Below are positions 1-6,188 of a DNA stretch of 7,591 nt, piece after piece. Origin of the DNA: Candidatus Bathyarchaeota archaeon (GTDB lineage: Archaea > Thermoproteota > Bathyarchaeia > Bathyarchaeales > UBA233). A program made the position numbers and the translations under genes. Location of the stretch: NCBI GenBank assembly GCA_029907045.1, contig JARYMR010000071.1, positions 1-7,591 of the forward strand, written 5' to 3'. The notes beneath the pieces were generated by a model. It was not told the DNA's origin and ran no database searches. It was given only the letters and a program-made list of their open reading frames with translations. The stretch's first letter is position 1; each line of letters begins with the position of its first letter.

Positions 1-1
1 T

Positions 2-274
2 AGCATAGCCTACGAAACCGACATGGAATGCAGTGTTCTTGAGCGAAGGCTTGAATTCTTAATTAAAAATGGTCTTGTGGAAGAGCGAAATTCTGGCAGA
101 AAAACGCTTTATGCAATCACAGAACGTGGCGTGGCAGTTTTTAAAACTCTTAACTTTCAGAGGTATCTTGAAAAGGTTGTAAGCAACATTAGAATTATTG
201 ATGAAGCCACGCATATTATTCCTACAATTTCGGAAGGACAGCGAAAGAAAACGGTGGAAAACGAAAGCTATTAA
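2..274 (+). CDS. Winged-helix transcriptional regulator, 3' part (cut by left window edge)
   Basis: The reading frame is open to the left edge, so the true start lies outside the window; the ATG at 23 is inside the domain and is not a convincing start. The visible 90 residues form the second half of a small archaeal winged helix. A recognition-helix-like segment (around VLERRLEFLIKNGLVEE) is followed by a wing with a basic turn (NSGRKTLYAITERGVAVF), the usual pattern of one-domain archaeal regulators in which a 'TERG' turn follows the wing. After it comes a helical tail of about 40 residues, possibly for dimerisation. The role is inferred to be DNA binding near its own locus; the target is unknown. 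It is 33 nt upstream of the radical SAM gene on the same strand and could be co-transcribed with it. The family call is by pattern; the exact subfamily is not clear. Confidence 0.75.
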   Translation, partial: SIAYETDMECSVLERRLEFLIKNGLVEERNSGRKTLYAITERGVAVFKTLNFQRYLEKVVSNIRIIDEATHIIPTISEGQRKKTVENESY

Positions 275-307
275 AAGAAATGGCAGATGTTTTCCTAAGA
301 GAACAAT

Positions 308-1315
308 ATGGCGCAAATTTCACTAGAAACCATTTGGCGAATGGGCGAAAAAGAACTTGTTAGCCTATTAAATTCTAATTTGTTCTCTTCAAAAACTGGG
401 AAAATCCATTTTTACGCTCCAAGCTTCATGTATTATAAAACAAGCTATTACCGTTCTTCGCCTATGGCTTTTCCAACAATATCTATCACTGGAAGGGGTT
501 GTGCCCTTAGGTGTAAGCATTGTGGGGGAAAAGTTTTAGAGACAATGCATTCAGCAACGACGCCCGAAAAACTTTTTGAGTTATGTTCTAGGTTTAAGAA
601 AGAAGGTGCCTTGGGCTGTCTTATTAGTGGTGGATGTTTGCCCAATGGTTCTGTTCCCCTTGAAAATTTTGTTGAGGTTATTGAAGGGGTTAAGAGGGAT
701 TTGGGTTTAACAATTTTTGTCCATACTGGAATAATCAATTTCTCTATGGCTAAGAGGCTTAAGAAGGCGGGGGTGGACGCTGCATTAATAGACATTATTG
801 GTTCAGAGGAAACAATAAAAGAAATTTACAACCTAAACATAACCATTAAGGATTATGAAAATTCTTTGAAAGCCTTAAGCGAGGCGGGCATAGCTTTTGT
901 GCCCCATGTGATTGTTGGGCTTCATTATGGAAAACTAAAAGGCGAACTTCAAGCTTTGAAGCTCATATCTAAATACAAGCCTTCGGCTGTTGTCATTATT
1001 GCGTTTATGCCCATCCATGGGACTAAGATGGAGAAGATTGAGCCTCCAAAACCAATGGACATAGCAAGAGTCATAGTGGCTGCAAGGCGGATTTTCCCAG
1101 AAACGCCTGTAGTTCTTGGATGTATGCGCCCCAAGGGCAAGCATCGCACAAAAACAGATGTTTTAGCTATTAAAGCAGGCGTGGATGCTATTGCTTTTCC
1201 AACGGAAGAAGCTATAAAATTTGCTGAAAGCAAAGGAAACGAAATTTTCTTCTCATCTTTCTGCTGTTCTCAGATTTACGTAGATTTTATGGATTTAGAT
1301 TCTTCTAAGAAATGA
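308..1315 (+). CDS. Radical SAM protein, biotin-synthase-like; candidate lipoyl synthase subunit (LipS2-like)
   Basis: This is a 335-aa protein. The radical SAM cluster motif CxxxCxxC is at C65, C69 and C72 (CALRCKHC), followed by a GGK glycine motif that would contact S-adenosylmethionine. The rest reads as a TIM-barrel enzyme: SGGC at 107-110, HTG at 139-141, DIIGS at 162-166, HVIVGLHYG at 200-208, MPIHGT at 234-239, and GCMRPKGKHR at 271-280. Further cysteines at 93, 104, 110, 272 and the pair 319-320 near the C-terminus could bind a second Fe-S cluster. The sequence resembles the archaeal 'biotin synthase homolog' group; from memory, one such protein is LipS2, which works with LipS1 to insert sulfur into octanoyl-protein. 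That assignment is inference, and no LipS1, lipoate ligase or GcvH gene is in the window. The ATG at 308 is the first start after an in-frame stop at 296-298, but no strong ribosome binding site precedes it. A later ATG at 341 is possible but less likely. Confidence 0.85.
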   Translation: MAQISLETIWRMGEKELVSLLNSNLFSSKTGKIHFYAPSFMYYKTSYYRSSPMAFPTISITGRGCALRCKHCGGKVLETMHSATTPEKLFELCSRFKKEGALGCLISGGCLPNGSVPLENFVEVIEGVKRDLGLTIFVHTGIINFSMAKRLKKAGVDAALIDIIGSEETIKEIYNLNITIKDYENSLKALSEAGIAFVPHVIVGLHYGKLKGELQALKLISKYKPSAVVIIAFMPIHGTKMEKIEPPKPMDIARVIVAARRIFPETPVVLGCMRPKGKHRTKTDVLAIKAGVDAIAFPTEEAIKFAESKGNEIFFSSFCCSQIYVDFMDLDSSKK

Positions 1316-1531
1316 ACGTTTCAAAGCGCTCATAATTTCATTTTTTAGTTTTACATAATTAGCGCTTAATCTTTTTGCATCTTTTTTCGCCATGCCTTGG
1401 CGGATAAGCTGTTTTTCAAAGGCTTTTCTTGCCTTTCGTACATTCCAACCAAAAGTAAGCCATAAAACAAAAAGGGTAATTGAAAGGCGAGTGAAATGTA
1501 GGGCTATGCTAAGAATGCTGCTAATCCTCAT
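1295..1531 (-). CDS. Small membrane-anchored protein of unknown function (78 aa)
   Basis: I do not recognise a named family. One hydrophobic helix spans about residues 6-28 (ILSIALHFTRLSITLFVLWL) and is followed by a very basic region rich in K and R to the C-terminus, so the tail probably lies in the cytoplasm. Residues 37-60 match residues 54-77 of the 131-aa protein encoded just upstream without gaps: AF, K, L, G, A and a closing NYV are identical, and several other positions are similar. The ATG at 1531 directly follows an in-frame TAG two codons earlier, so it is the first possible start. A purine-rich AAGGGGCGAG lies about 10 nt before it. The gap to the upstream gene is 19 nt, which suggests co-transcription. 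The 3' end overlaps the convergent radical SAM gene by 21 bp. The shared motif and tight spacing argue that the ORF is real. Confidence 0.65.
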   Translation of the reverse strand: MRISSILSIALHFTRLSITLFVLWLTFGWNVRKARKAFEKQLIRQGMAKKDAKRLSANYVKLKNEIMSALKRSFLRRI

Positions 1532-1550
1532 GTACTAAAACTCGCCCCTT

Positions 1551-1946
1551 TTAGTCTTCGTTCTCTTCCTCTTCTTCTTTGCGTTTTTCAGCAAGTTTTT
1601 CTTTTATTTTTCTCGAAATCTCTTCGCCTATTTCCTTGCCTTCTCCCGCGGCGACCACAATCTTCTTTTCTTTTCCTGCATGTTTAAGAATGTCTCCGAG
1701 GCTTGTGAATACTGAAACGTAATTCTCTGTCATTTTTACAGCGGTTTCTTCTGGTATACCTGCTTCTTTTAACTCCTTGTAGAAGGCTGCTGCTGCCTTT
1801 CCCATGTCTCTTCCCGCTTCTTCGGAAAATACGCTTGCAATTATTCCCTTTATTAGTGCTGGCACCTCTCTGGAAAGTGCTCCAAAGACTTCTTTAATCT
1901 CTTCTACATCTTCCTCCCATTCTTTCTTTTTCTTTTCTTCGCTCAT
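1551..1946 (-). CDS. Charged helical protein of unknown function (131 aa)
   Basis: I do not recognise a named family. The protein is probably soluble and mostly helical. Its N-terminus is highly charged (residues 1-20, many E and K), a less polar amphipathic stretch covers about 25-57 (VPALIKGIIASVF and AAAAFYKEL), and the acidic-basic tail after 103 ends in a run of glutamates. Residues 54-77 carry the motif shared with the 78-aa neighbour (AF, then K, L, G and A at fixed spacing, ending NYV). The start is well supported: a GGAGGTG ribosome binding site at 1954-1960 lies 7 nt before the ATG. The gene is followed after 19 nt by the 78-aa membrane protein. A role together with that protein, for example as soluble partner to a membrane anchor, is inference from the shared motif and spacing only. 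Confidence 0.75.
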   Translation of the reverse strand: MSEEKKKKEWEEDVEEIKEVFGALSREVPALIKGIIASVFSEEAGRDMGKAAAAFYKELKEAGIPEETAVKMTENYVSVFTSLGDILKHAGKEKKIVVAAGEGKEIGEEISRKIKEKLAEKRKEEEEENED

Positions 1947-1988
1947 TTAGATACACCTCCATTGAGATGGATATCTTGGGCATTTCAG

Positions 1989-1997
1989 TTATTTATT
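1989..1997 (-). promoter_or_regulatory. Possible TATA box for the 131-aa gene
   Basis: On the minus strand the sequence reads AATAAATAA, which resembles an archaeal TATA box. It is about 45 nt before the ATG at 1946, so a transcript beginning some 25 nt downstream would include the GGAGGTG ribosome binding site in a leader of about 20 nt. The 77-nt gap after the regulator gene allows a promoter here, but read-through from upstream is equally possible. Confidence 0.3.
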
Positions 1998-2023
1998 GTG
2001 GTAAAAAGTGGTCAAATAGGTGT

Positions 2024-2455
2024 TCATTCAACCAATTCGTAAATATGCTCAAACCCTTTAACTTTTCGAACAATCCCTTCCTTTTCCAATCGCCTAACCC
2101 TTTCTCTGATAATTCTTCTAGATGCTTTTCCCCGCATTGTTCGAACTTGGCGTGTTATTGCAGAAATATTCAATTTTTCATGGAGGGCTAAAGCTTGCAC
2201 TATGCAGCGTGAAATATCATCTTTGGCAACCCACTCTTTCTTTAAGTGTTTTTCAGCAACTTTTAAGCGTGCGACAACCTTTAATGGTTCGCCGTATAAG
2301 CCCATTCCGAAGCGTGTTAGGCGCAGGTATGGCGCTAATGCTGCGTATTCTGGGTTATTCATTATTAGGGTTTCGAGGGTTTCAAGCCTTTTTATTATTA
2401 AGTCCAGTTTTTTGCTTAACTCTTCAATAGTGGAGTTGCTGCCTTCTTTTTCCAT
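2024..2455 (-). CDS. Coiled-coil and winged-helix DNA-binding protein (143 aa)
   Basis: Residues 9-32 form a probable coiled coil with leucine and isoleucine heptads ([20 protein letters not shown]), suited to dimerisation. A linker with [13 protein letters not shown] follows at 34-46. Residues 81-141 form a probable winged helix: helices around [12 protein letters not shown] and [11 protein letters not shown], a basic recognition helix ([17 protein letters not shown], about 113-129), and a short wing ending FEHIYELVE. The role is inferred to be transcriptional regulation; the ligand and targets are unknown. It lies between DUF763 (72 nt upstream) and the two small genes (77 nt downstream), all on the minus strand, so it may regulate either. 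The ATG at 2455 has no clear ribosome binding site, and a short or absent leader is possible. Confidence 0.75.
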   Translation of the reverse strand: MEKEGSNSTIEELSKKLDLIIKRLETLETLIMNNPEYAALAPYLRLTRFGMGLYGEPLKVVARLKVAEKHLKKEWVAKDDISRCIVQALALHEKLNISAITRQVRTMRGKASRRIIRERVRRLEKEGIVRKVKGFEHIYELVE

Positions 2456-2527
2456 GTTTCTTCGTTTCTTTATAATTGCGTAGTGATAAAAGAGTTTGTG
2501 GTTTTTGAGGTTAGTGTAATTAAGCTA

Positions 2528-3652
2528 TTATTTTGGGATAAACTCGCGCAATCTCTGCAAAGATTGTATTCGGTCTTTGTTGCCTATTTTTGCTTGTTCT
2601 ATCGCTTGTTTTAACAGCCTTATTGATTCGTCCATGGCTTTTCTGTCCACGGGATGGGGGACACCGTCTTTTCCGCCGTAGGCGAAGGAGTATTTTACTG
2701 GGTCTTTCCAGCATGGTTTTTCTCCGTAAATGAGTTCGGCTATTAGGGCTAAGCCTCGGACTGTGGCTGGTCCTACGCCTTTGAAACCTAAAAGTTCTTC
2801 GTAATTGCGTGGTTGGAACTCGTAGACTTGTTGGAGGGCTTTCCAGTTTATGTTTGTTGGCATGGATAAAACTTCTATGGGGTATTCTTTCCATGCGGTT
2901 TCTGTGGTTTTTGGCATCCATTCTTGAAGGGATTTTTGGTGGGCTGGTCTCACGGACATGATTAAGCGCATGATTTTGTTTGGTTTTTCTTTTGCTATGT
3001 CTACTGAGGCTTTTCTGCAGCCTTCGCTTTCTTTCGCCGTCATGTCTAAGGCGATATTTCGTTTTATGTCGCCAACTATGGCGTTGTGGGGTTCCACCAC
3101 GAAGTTTTGGATTTTTTCTGAAAGCCAATGATAGCGCCTAGCGGTGCGGTCTTGGGGGCACATGCCCTGTTGGATTACCGCCCATTCGCCTTTTTCGGTT
3201 AAAAAGAACGAGTGATGGTAAAGTTGGTAGCCTGCTTGGATGGCAGTATTATCCACCTTTGCGCTCATCTTACTTGCATAGCGTAGATTTTCTGTTTTGC
3301 TTGTGGAAAATCCGAATTTTTCGCTTACCCGCTCAATTTCTAGAGGGGTTTGTCTTGAAATTTTGCCCTTTCCGCCGCAGATAGCTATGCCATGCTCTTC
3401 TGGGATGATGGCTTGTTTTAGAACTCCAGTTACGACTGTTGTTACGCCTGAAGAGTGCCAGTCATAGCCTAAAACGCAGCCTAAAGCCTGAAACCAGAAG
3501 GGGTCTGATAGGCGCTTTAGAAATTCGCCATTGCCATACTCGTCAACAATTATTGTGACTATTTCTTTTGCTAATTTTTGCATGCGAACAACTAACCATT
3601 TTGGAGCTTTACCATAATGAAGTGGAAGTTTAGCGATACCTGTTCTTTGCAT
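2528..3652 (-). CDS. DUF763 domain protein with helix-hairpin-helix motif
   Basis: This 374-aa protein matches my memory of the DUF763 family, which occurs in archaea and some bacteria and whose biochemical role is not known to me. Recognisable segments are the N-terminal MQRTGIAKLPLHYGKAPKWL, a GYQLYHHSFF segment at 141-150, and SFAYGGKDGVPHPVDRKAMD at 322-341. Residues 286-309 (ELLGFKGVGPATVRGLALIA and onward) look like a helix-hairpin-helix, a motif that binds DNA backbone in repair enzymes and nucleases. A nucleic-acid role is therefore plausible but is inference. I chose the ATG at 3652 because family members begin at MxRTG. Upstream in-frame TTG codons at 3673 and 3670 would add 7 or 6 residues that do not look conserved. 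There is no transmembrane segment or signal peptide. The gene is preceded by a 189-nt gap, so it probably has its own promoter. Confidence 0.85.
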   Translation of the reverse strand: MQRTGIAKLPLHYGKAPKWLVVRMQKLAKEIVTIIVDEYGNGEFLKRLSDPFWFQALGCVLGYDWHSSGVTTVVTGVLKQAIIPEEHGIAICGGKGKISRQTPLEIERVSEKFGFSTSKTENLRYASKMSAKVDNTAIQAGYQLYHHSFFLTEKGEWAVIQQGMCPQDRTARRYHWLSEKIQNFVVEPHNAIVGDIKRNIALDMTAKESEGCRKASVDIAKEKPNKIMRLIMSVRPAHQKSLQEWMPKTTETAWKEYPIEVLSMPTNINWKALQQVYEFQPRNYEELLGFKGVGPATVRGLALIAELIYGEKPCWKDPVKYSFAYGGKDGVPHPVDRKAMDESIRLLKQAIEQAKIGNKDRIQSLQRLREFIPK

Positions 3653-3680
3653 AAGCTCTGTCAAACCCAACAATATGCTA

Positions 3681-3700
3681 TGCTTTAAGCCTTATTTTTA
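3681..3700 (-). promoter_or_regulatory. Possible promoter of the DUF763 gene
   Basis: On the minus strand this stretch reads TAAAAATAAGGCTTAAAGCA, with two A/T-rich TATA-like cores (AAAAATAA and CTTAAAGC). Either would place a transcript start shortly before the ATG at 3652, giving a short leader. This fits the absence of a strong ribosome binding site there. The support is composition and spacing only. Confidence 0.3.
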
Positions 3701-3702
3701 CC

Positions 3703-3747
3703 TTGCCAAACACCAATTTTGTGATATTTCCTCTATAGTTTTGGCAA
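3703..3747. repeat. 8-bp perfect inverted repeat upstream of DUF763
   Basis: TTGCCAAA at 3703-3710 and TTTGGCAA at 3740-3747 are exact reverse complements separated by 29 bp. The pair lies immediately upstream of the TATA-like stretch of the DUF763 gene. It may be a divided operator or a chance match in A/T-rich sequence. Confidence 0.4.
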
Positions 3748-3820
3748 TGTTGGAAAATGGAGTTGTTTTCAACCTTATTTTCTCTACCCCCTCCCCCTCT
3801 AGAGTTTTCGCCCATCTTCA

Positions 3821-3835
3821 AAACCTATAAGGTTT
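3821..3835 (-). other. Short hairpin just after the coaD stop codon
   Basis: AAACCT at 3821-3826 and AGGTTT at 3830-3835 form a perfect 6-bp stem with a 3-nt loop, starting 6 nt after the stop codon of the last gene in the CoA operon. On the minus strand it is followed by a T (TTTT) run and then by a purine-rich stretch with two runs of five G. It may mark the 3' end of the operon transcript. Archaeal termination usually needs only T-runs, so a role for the hairpin is uncertain. Confidence 0.35.
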
Positions 3836-3841
3836 GGTCTA

Positions 3842-4339
3842 TTAATTATGCCAATTTTTTATTATGTGTCCTTCTCTGTCTATTTCTCCCCTTCGAATCC
3901 TTGTCGTCGAGATTGGCGCATGATTCTCCGATGGAACCATGTCAATAACAACAATTTCCAAAGGCTTCAAACCCCTTCTGGCACGTTCAGCATTAATTCT
4001 ATTAGCCATTGGTTCTGTTTCTCTGCTAACAACCAAAGCTTCAACACAACCCTCAGACAAAGTCACGCCAAAAGGGTCATTTAAAGGCATAATCTCAGCC
4101 CTTTCCAAAAAACCCATTTTACGCAGAAAATCCTTAAGCTCCTTAAGCCTTTCATTGTATGAGGCTGTTATATGCGGTTTTGTTAAGCTTTCTACAAGCC
4201 TATCAGAGCATAAGCCTATTAAAACGTGTTCGCCAACTTCAAAAGCCTTCATTAATAAGGCTCTGTGCCCCTTATGAAGCTCGTCAAAAGTGCCGCCAAC
4301 AGCAACAGTTTTAAACCTTTTTCTCTCCATTACTTTCAT
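3842..4339 (-). CDS. coaD: Phosphopantetheine adenylyltransferase, archaeal type
   Basis: The enzyme transfers AMP from ATP to 4'-phosphopantetheine to give dephospho-CoA, the penultimate step of coenzyme A synthesis, in the cytoplasm. The 165-aa sequence shows the nucleotidyltransferase Rossmann fold: VAVGGTFDELHKGHRALL at 12-29, with the HxGH nucleotide motif HKGH at 22-25, and ISTTRIRRGEID at 143-154, the second ATP motif. The length is normal for the archaeal form. Its first codon overlaps the stop of the pantoate kinase gene as TGATG, which points to translational coupling. I chose the ATG at 4339; a GTG at 4342 (4-nt overlap) or the ATG at 4330, immediately before ERKRFKTVAVGGTF, are alternatives that leave the domain intact. 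It is the last gene of the three-gene CoA operon. Confidence 0.93.
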   Translation of the reverse strand: MKVMERKRFKTVAVGGTFDELHKGHRALLMKAFEVGEHVLIGLCSDRLVESLTKPHITASYNERLKELKDFLRKMGFLERAEIMPLNDPFGVTLSEGCVEALVVSRETEPMANRINAERARRGLKPLEIVVIDMVPSENHAPISTTRIRRGEIDREGHIIKNWHN

Positions 4340-5274
4340 CACTCTATTAGCCTAGCGCCTTGAATGTCAATCGGAGCCACGAGAACATTGTTTTCGGGTA
4401 AAACCTGCTTAAAAGCTTGAGCCACATTTTCCGCATTTTCCAATGTTGTTAAGGCGTGAACTGCCTCACCAACCATGTTTTGCGCCGCACCTATGGCACC
4501 TGCTTTCTCAGCAAGCTTCACCAAAATGCGAACCCGCTCAGTTGCAAAAACAGTTTTTTGGGCAAAATCCCAGCAACAAGCCAAAAAATTTTCAAGAGAA
4601 GGCTTCGAAAGAATTTTTTCTAAGGTTTTCTTTCCCCACTTGTTAACGGCTAAACGCTTTTCCTGTGAAGATAAAACCTCCCTTGTTAGTATTGGTCCAA
4701 AAACTCCCGCAACAATCACGTAATCTGTTGTTATTGGTATGCGGTCAATTATGGCGATTCCAGGTGCGCCTGGTTCAACTGTTATTATGCATCCTCCAAG
4801 CATCAAGGGTCCAACAGTGCCCAAACCAGTTTTGCACCTAACCTCTGCAACATGCGCAATTCTACCAAGCTGATTATAAGTCAAATTTAAGCCCAAAGCC
4901 TTTGAAAGCGCCAAAGCAGCAGTTAAGGCTCCAGCAGCACTTGAACCAAAACCAGCACCAATTGGCACGTCAACCCTATGTTTAATCACCACTTTATATG
5001 ACATGTCAACTTTTTTTAACAACATTTCCGCTACAGCCCTAGTGGTTTCAGCTTCTGGGGCGATTTTTCCATTTATAAAAACATTAATGCTGTTCGTATC
5101 GTTTTCTTCTACAGAAACTTCTGTTGTTACTCCCTTTTGAATTCCGAAGCCTCCGCCTCTCGCCCCAACCTTTTCCAAGTCTGAAATTGGACTACCGTCC
5201 GGCAATGTGTCGCATATTTCAAAGAAGCTTGAAATTCCAGCTGGACTGAAAGCCTTTAAGGATTTTTTTGCCAA
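4339..5274 (-). CDS. Pantoate kinase, archaeal GHMP family
   Basis: Archaea phosphorylate pantoate first and then condense it with beta-alanine, using pantoate kinase and phosphopantothenate synthetase in place of the bacterial pantothenate route. This 311-aa protein shows GHMP kinase features: an N-terminal AFSPAGISSFFEI segment (8-20), the glycine-rich ATP loop PIGAGFGSSAAGALTAA (104-120), KTGLGTVG (148-155), and a C-terminal GAIGAAQNMVGEAV segment (259-272). The length is normal for the family. The start is TTG at 5274: the conserved region begins within eight residues and no ATG lies nearby. An AGGGA about 9 nt upstream may serve as ribosome binding site. The gene starts 1 nt after the transporter stop codon and its TGA overlaps the coaD ATG, so the three genes are almost certainly one transcript. 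The partner phosphopantothenate synthetase is not in the window. Confidence 0.92.
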   Translation of the reverse strand: MAKKSLKAFSPAGISSFFEICDTLPDGSPISDLEKVGARGGGFGIQKGVTTEVSVEENDTNSINVFINGKIAPEAETTRAVAEMLLKKVDMSYKVVIKHRVDVPIGAGFGSSAAGALTAALALSKALGLNLTYNQLGRIAHVAEVRCKTGLGTVGPLMLGGCIITVEPGAPGIAIIDRIPITTDYVIVAGVFGPILTREVLSSQEKRLAVNKWGKKTLEKILSKPSLENFLACCWDFAQKTVFATERVRILVKLAEKAGAIGAAQNMVGEAVHALTTLENAENVAQAFKQVLPENNVLVAPIDIQGARLIE

Positions 5275-5275
5275 A

Positions 5276-6052
5276 TTATTTTTCCCTAGCTTCAGTTTTC
5301 TGCGAAGTTTTCAGTGATGGATATGCCTTATAACAAGCCTTTATGATTGGTGGGCCTAGTAGGAGGATGAATGGGATTTCTGTGGCGAATGTCCAGACGA
5401 ATATTATGGGTATAAACGAGGATGGTATAGGGTTTTTGAAATAGCCTTGTGGAGAGAAGAATATTTGGCTGTAAGCCCAAACCACAACGGCTATTATTGC
5501 GCTTCCAACTCCCAATCCTGTGACTGAACCAACTCCATAATTTTTCCATTCAGGCCACAACTTGGCAATCACGAGGGTGATGAGTAAACTGGCAACAACA
5601 GTCAGAATAAACATAATGATAATTTCGAAGGAGGAAAAGGTGCCAGCGAAGTAGGCAACAGATTCTGATGGTAACAGAACTGTTGGCAATAAGAGACCAG
5701 CGGCAATGATTACGCTTCCCATAATTACACTTGAACTTATCTTTTTCCAATCAAGTGTAGAACGGGAAATGTAGCCTAAAATGAAGAATCCGGCGAAATT
5801 GGCTGTAACGCCAGCTGACAAACTAAGCAATGCGTCTCCATGGAACATCATGTCTCTGATAAAAATGCCGATTGCCGCGCCTATGCCTCCAGTTAAGGGT
5901 CCAAATAAAACAGCAAAAACTGCAGGTATAACGGCTGCTGGCCAAAATGCAACTCCGCCAACTGTTATGCCTAAATCAGTTAACCGTCCAACTACTGCAT
6001 ATAAAGCTGCACAAACCCCAATCATTGCAACATCAGAGGCTTTCATTTTCAT
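5276..6052 (-). CDS. ECF-type transporter substrate-binding (S) component, possibly for a CoA precursor
   Basis: This is a 258-aa integral membrane protein with about seven hydrophobic segments (roughly 8-25, 33-50, 55-66, 78-96, 107-127, 141-165, 175-198, 212-238, some of which may pair or re-enter). ECF S components bind a vitamin-like substrate and dock onto a shared EcfT/EcfA energising module, which is absent here and would be encoded elsewhere. Family-like features are the AxxxA helix motif near the N-terminus (A15-A19), a GPLTGGIGAAIGIFIRDMMF stretch at 51-70, and the glycine-rich membrane segments. At 258 aa it is longer than most S components (about 200 aa). It is first in the operon with pantoate kinase and phosphopantetheine adenylyltransferase, so pantoate or another CoA precursor is a plausible substrate; that is inference. 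The ATG at 6052 is preceded by GGGTGA at a spacing of about 4 nt; a second ATG at 6046 is possible. Confidence 0.8.
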   Translation of the reverse strand: MKMKASDVAMIGVCAALYAVVGRLTDLGITVGGVAFWPAAVIPAVFAVLFGPLTGGIGAAIGIFIRDMMFHGDALLSLSAGVTANFAGFFILGYISRSTLDWKKISSSVIMGSVIIAAGLLLPTVLLPSESVAYFAGTFSSFEIIIMFILTVVASLLITLVIAKLWPEWKNYGVGSVTGLGVGSAIIAVVVWAYSQIFFSPQGYFKNPIPSSFIPIIFVWTFATEIPFILLLGPPIIKACYKAYPSLKTSQKTEAREK

Positions 6053-6061
6053 CCTTTCACC

Positions 6062-6131
6062 CTTCTGAAGTTCTCCAGAGAACCCTTTTCTAAATAAGAG
6101 TTTTCTATGGATTGTTTAAACTTGTTTAAAC
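6062..6131 (-). promoter_or_regulatory. Promoter and palindromes upstream of the CoA operon
   Basis: Four elements lie here. GTTTAAAC occurs twice exactly, at 6114-6121 and 6124-6131, with a 10-bp repeat period, so both copies face the same side of the helix. A TATA-like CTTATTTAG (minus strand) lies at 6090-6098. A perfect inverted repeat with 6-bp arms, GTTCTC and GAGAAC around a 2-bp centre, occupies 6070-6083. CTTCTGAAG at 6062-6070 overlaps the end of that repeat and abuts the ribosome binding site. If the TATA-like box is used, transcription would start near 6065-6070, placing the inverted repeat between TATA box and start, where a repressor would block transcription. The assignment is from pattern and position. 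Confidence 0.45.
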
Positions 6132-6188
6132 TTTGGCTATTAGGGGATTATGCGTTTCTCATTTGCTAATTGTTTTACAAGTCTACAG

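Noticed and set aside
23..25. ATG at 23 as start of the first gene
   Set aside because: The frame stays open to the window edge and the residue falls inside the winged-helix domain, so the gene is cut by the window rather than short.
2520..3128. 202-residue minus-strand ORF very rich in arginine
   Set aside because: It overlaps the DUF763 gene in another frame on the same strand, has the biased composition of a frame shadow, and shows no recognisable domain.
3785..3802. G-quadruplex in the G-rich minus strand
   Set aside because: Only two runs of five G are present close together; an intramolecular quadruplex normally needs four runs.
3757..3948. 63-codon plus-strand ORF between DUF763 and coaD
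   Set aside because: It extends into the coaD gene on the opposite strand, consists of proline- and leucine-rich translation of a pyrimidine tract, and has no ribosome binding site.
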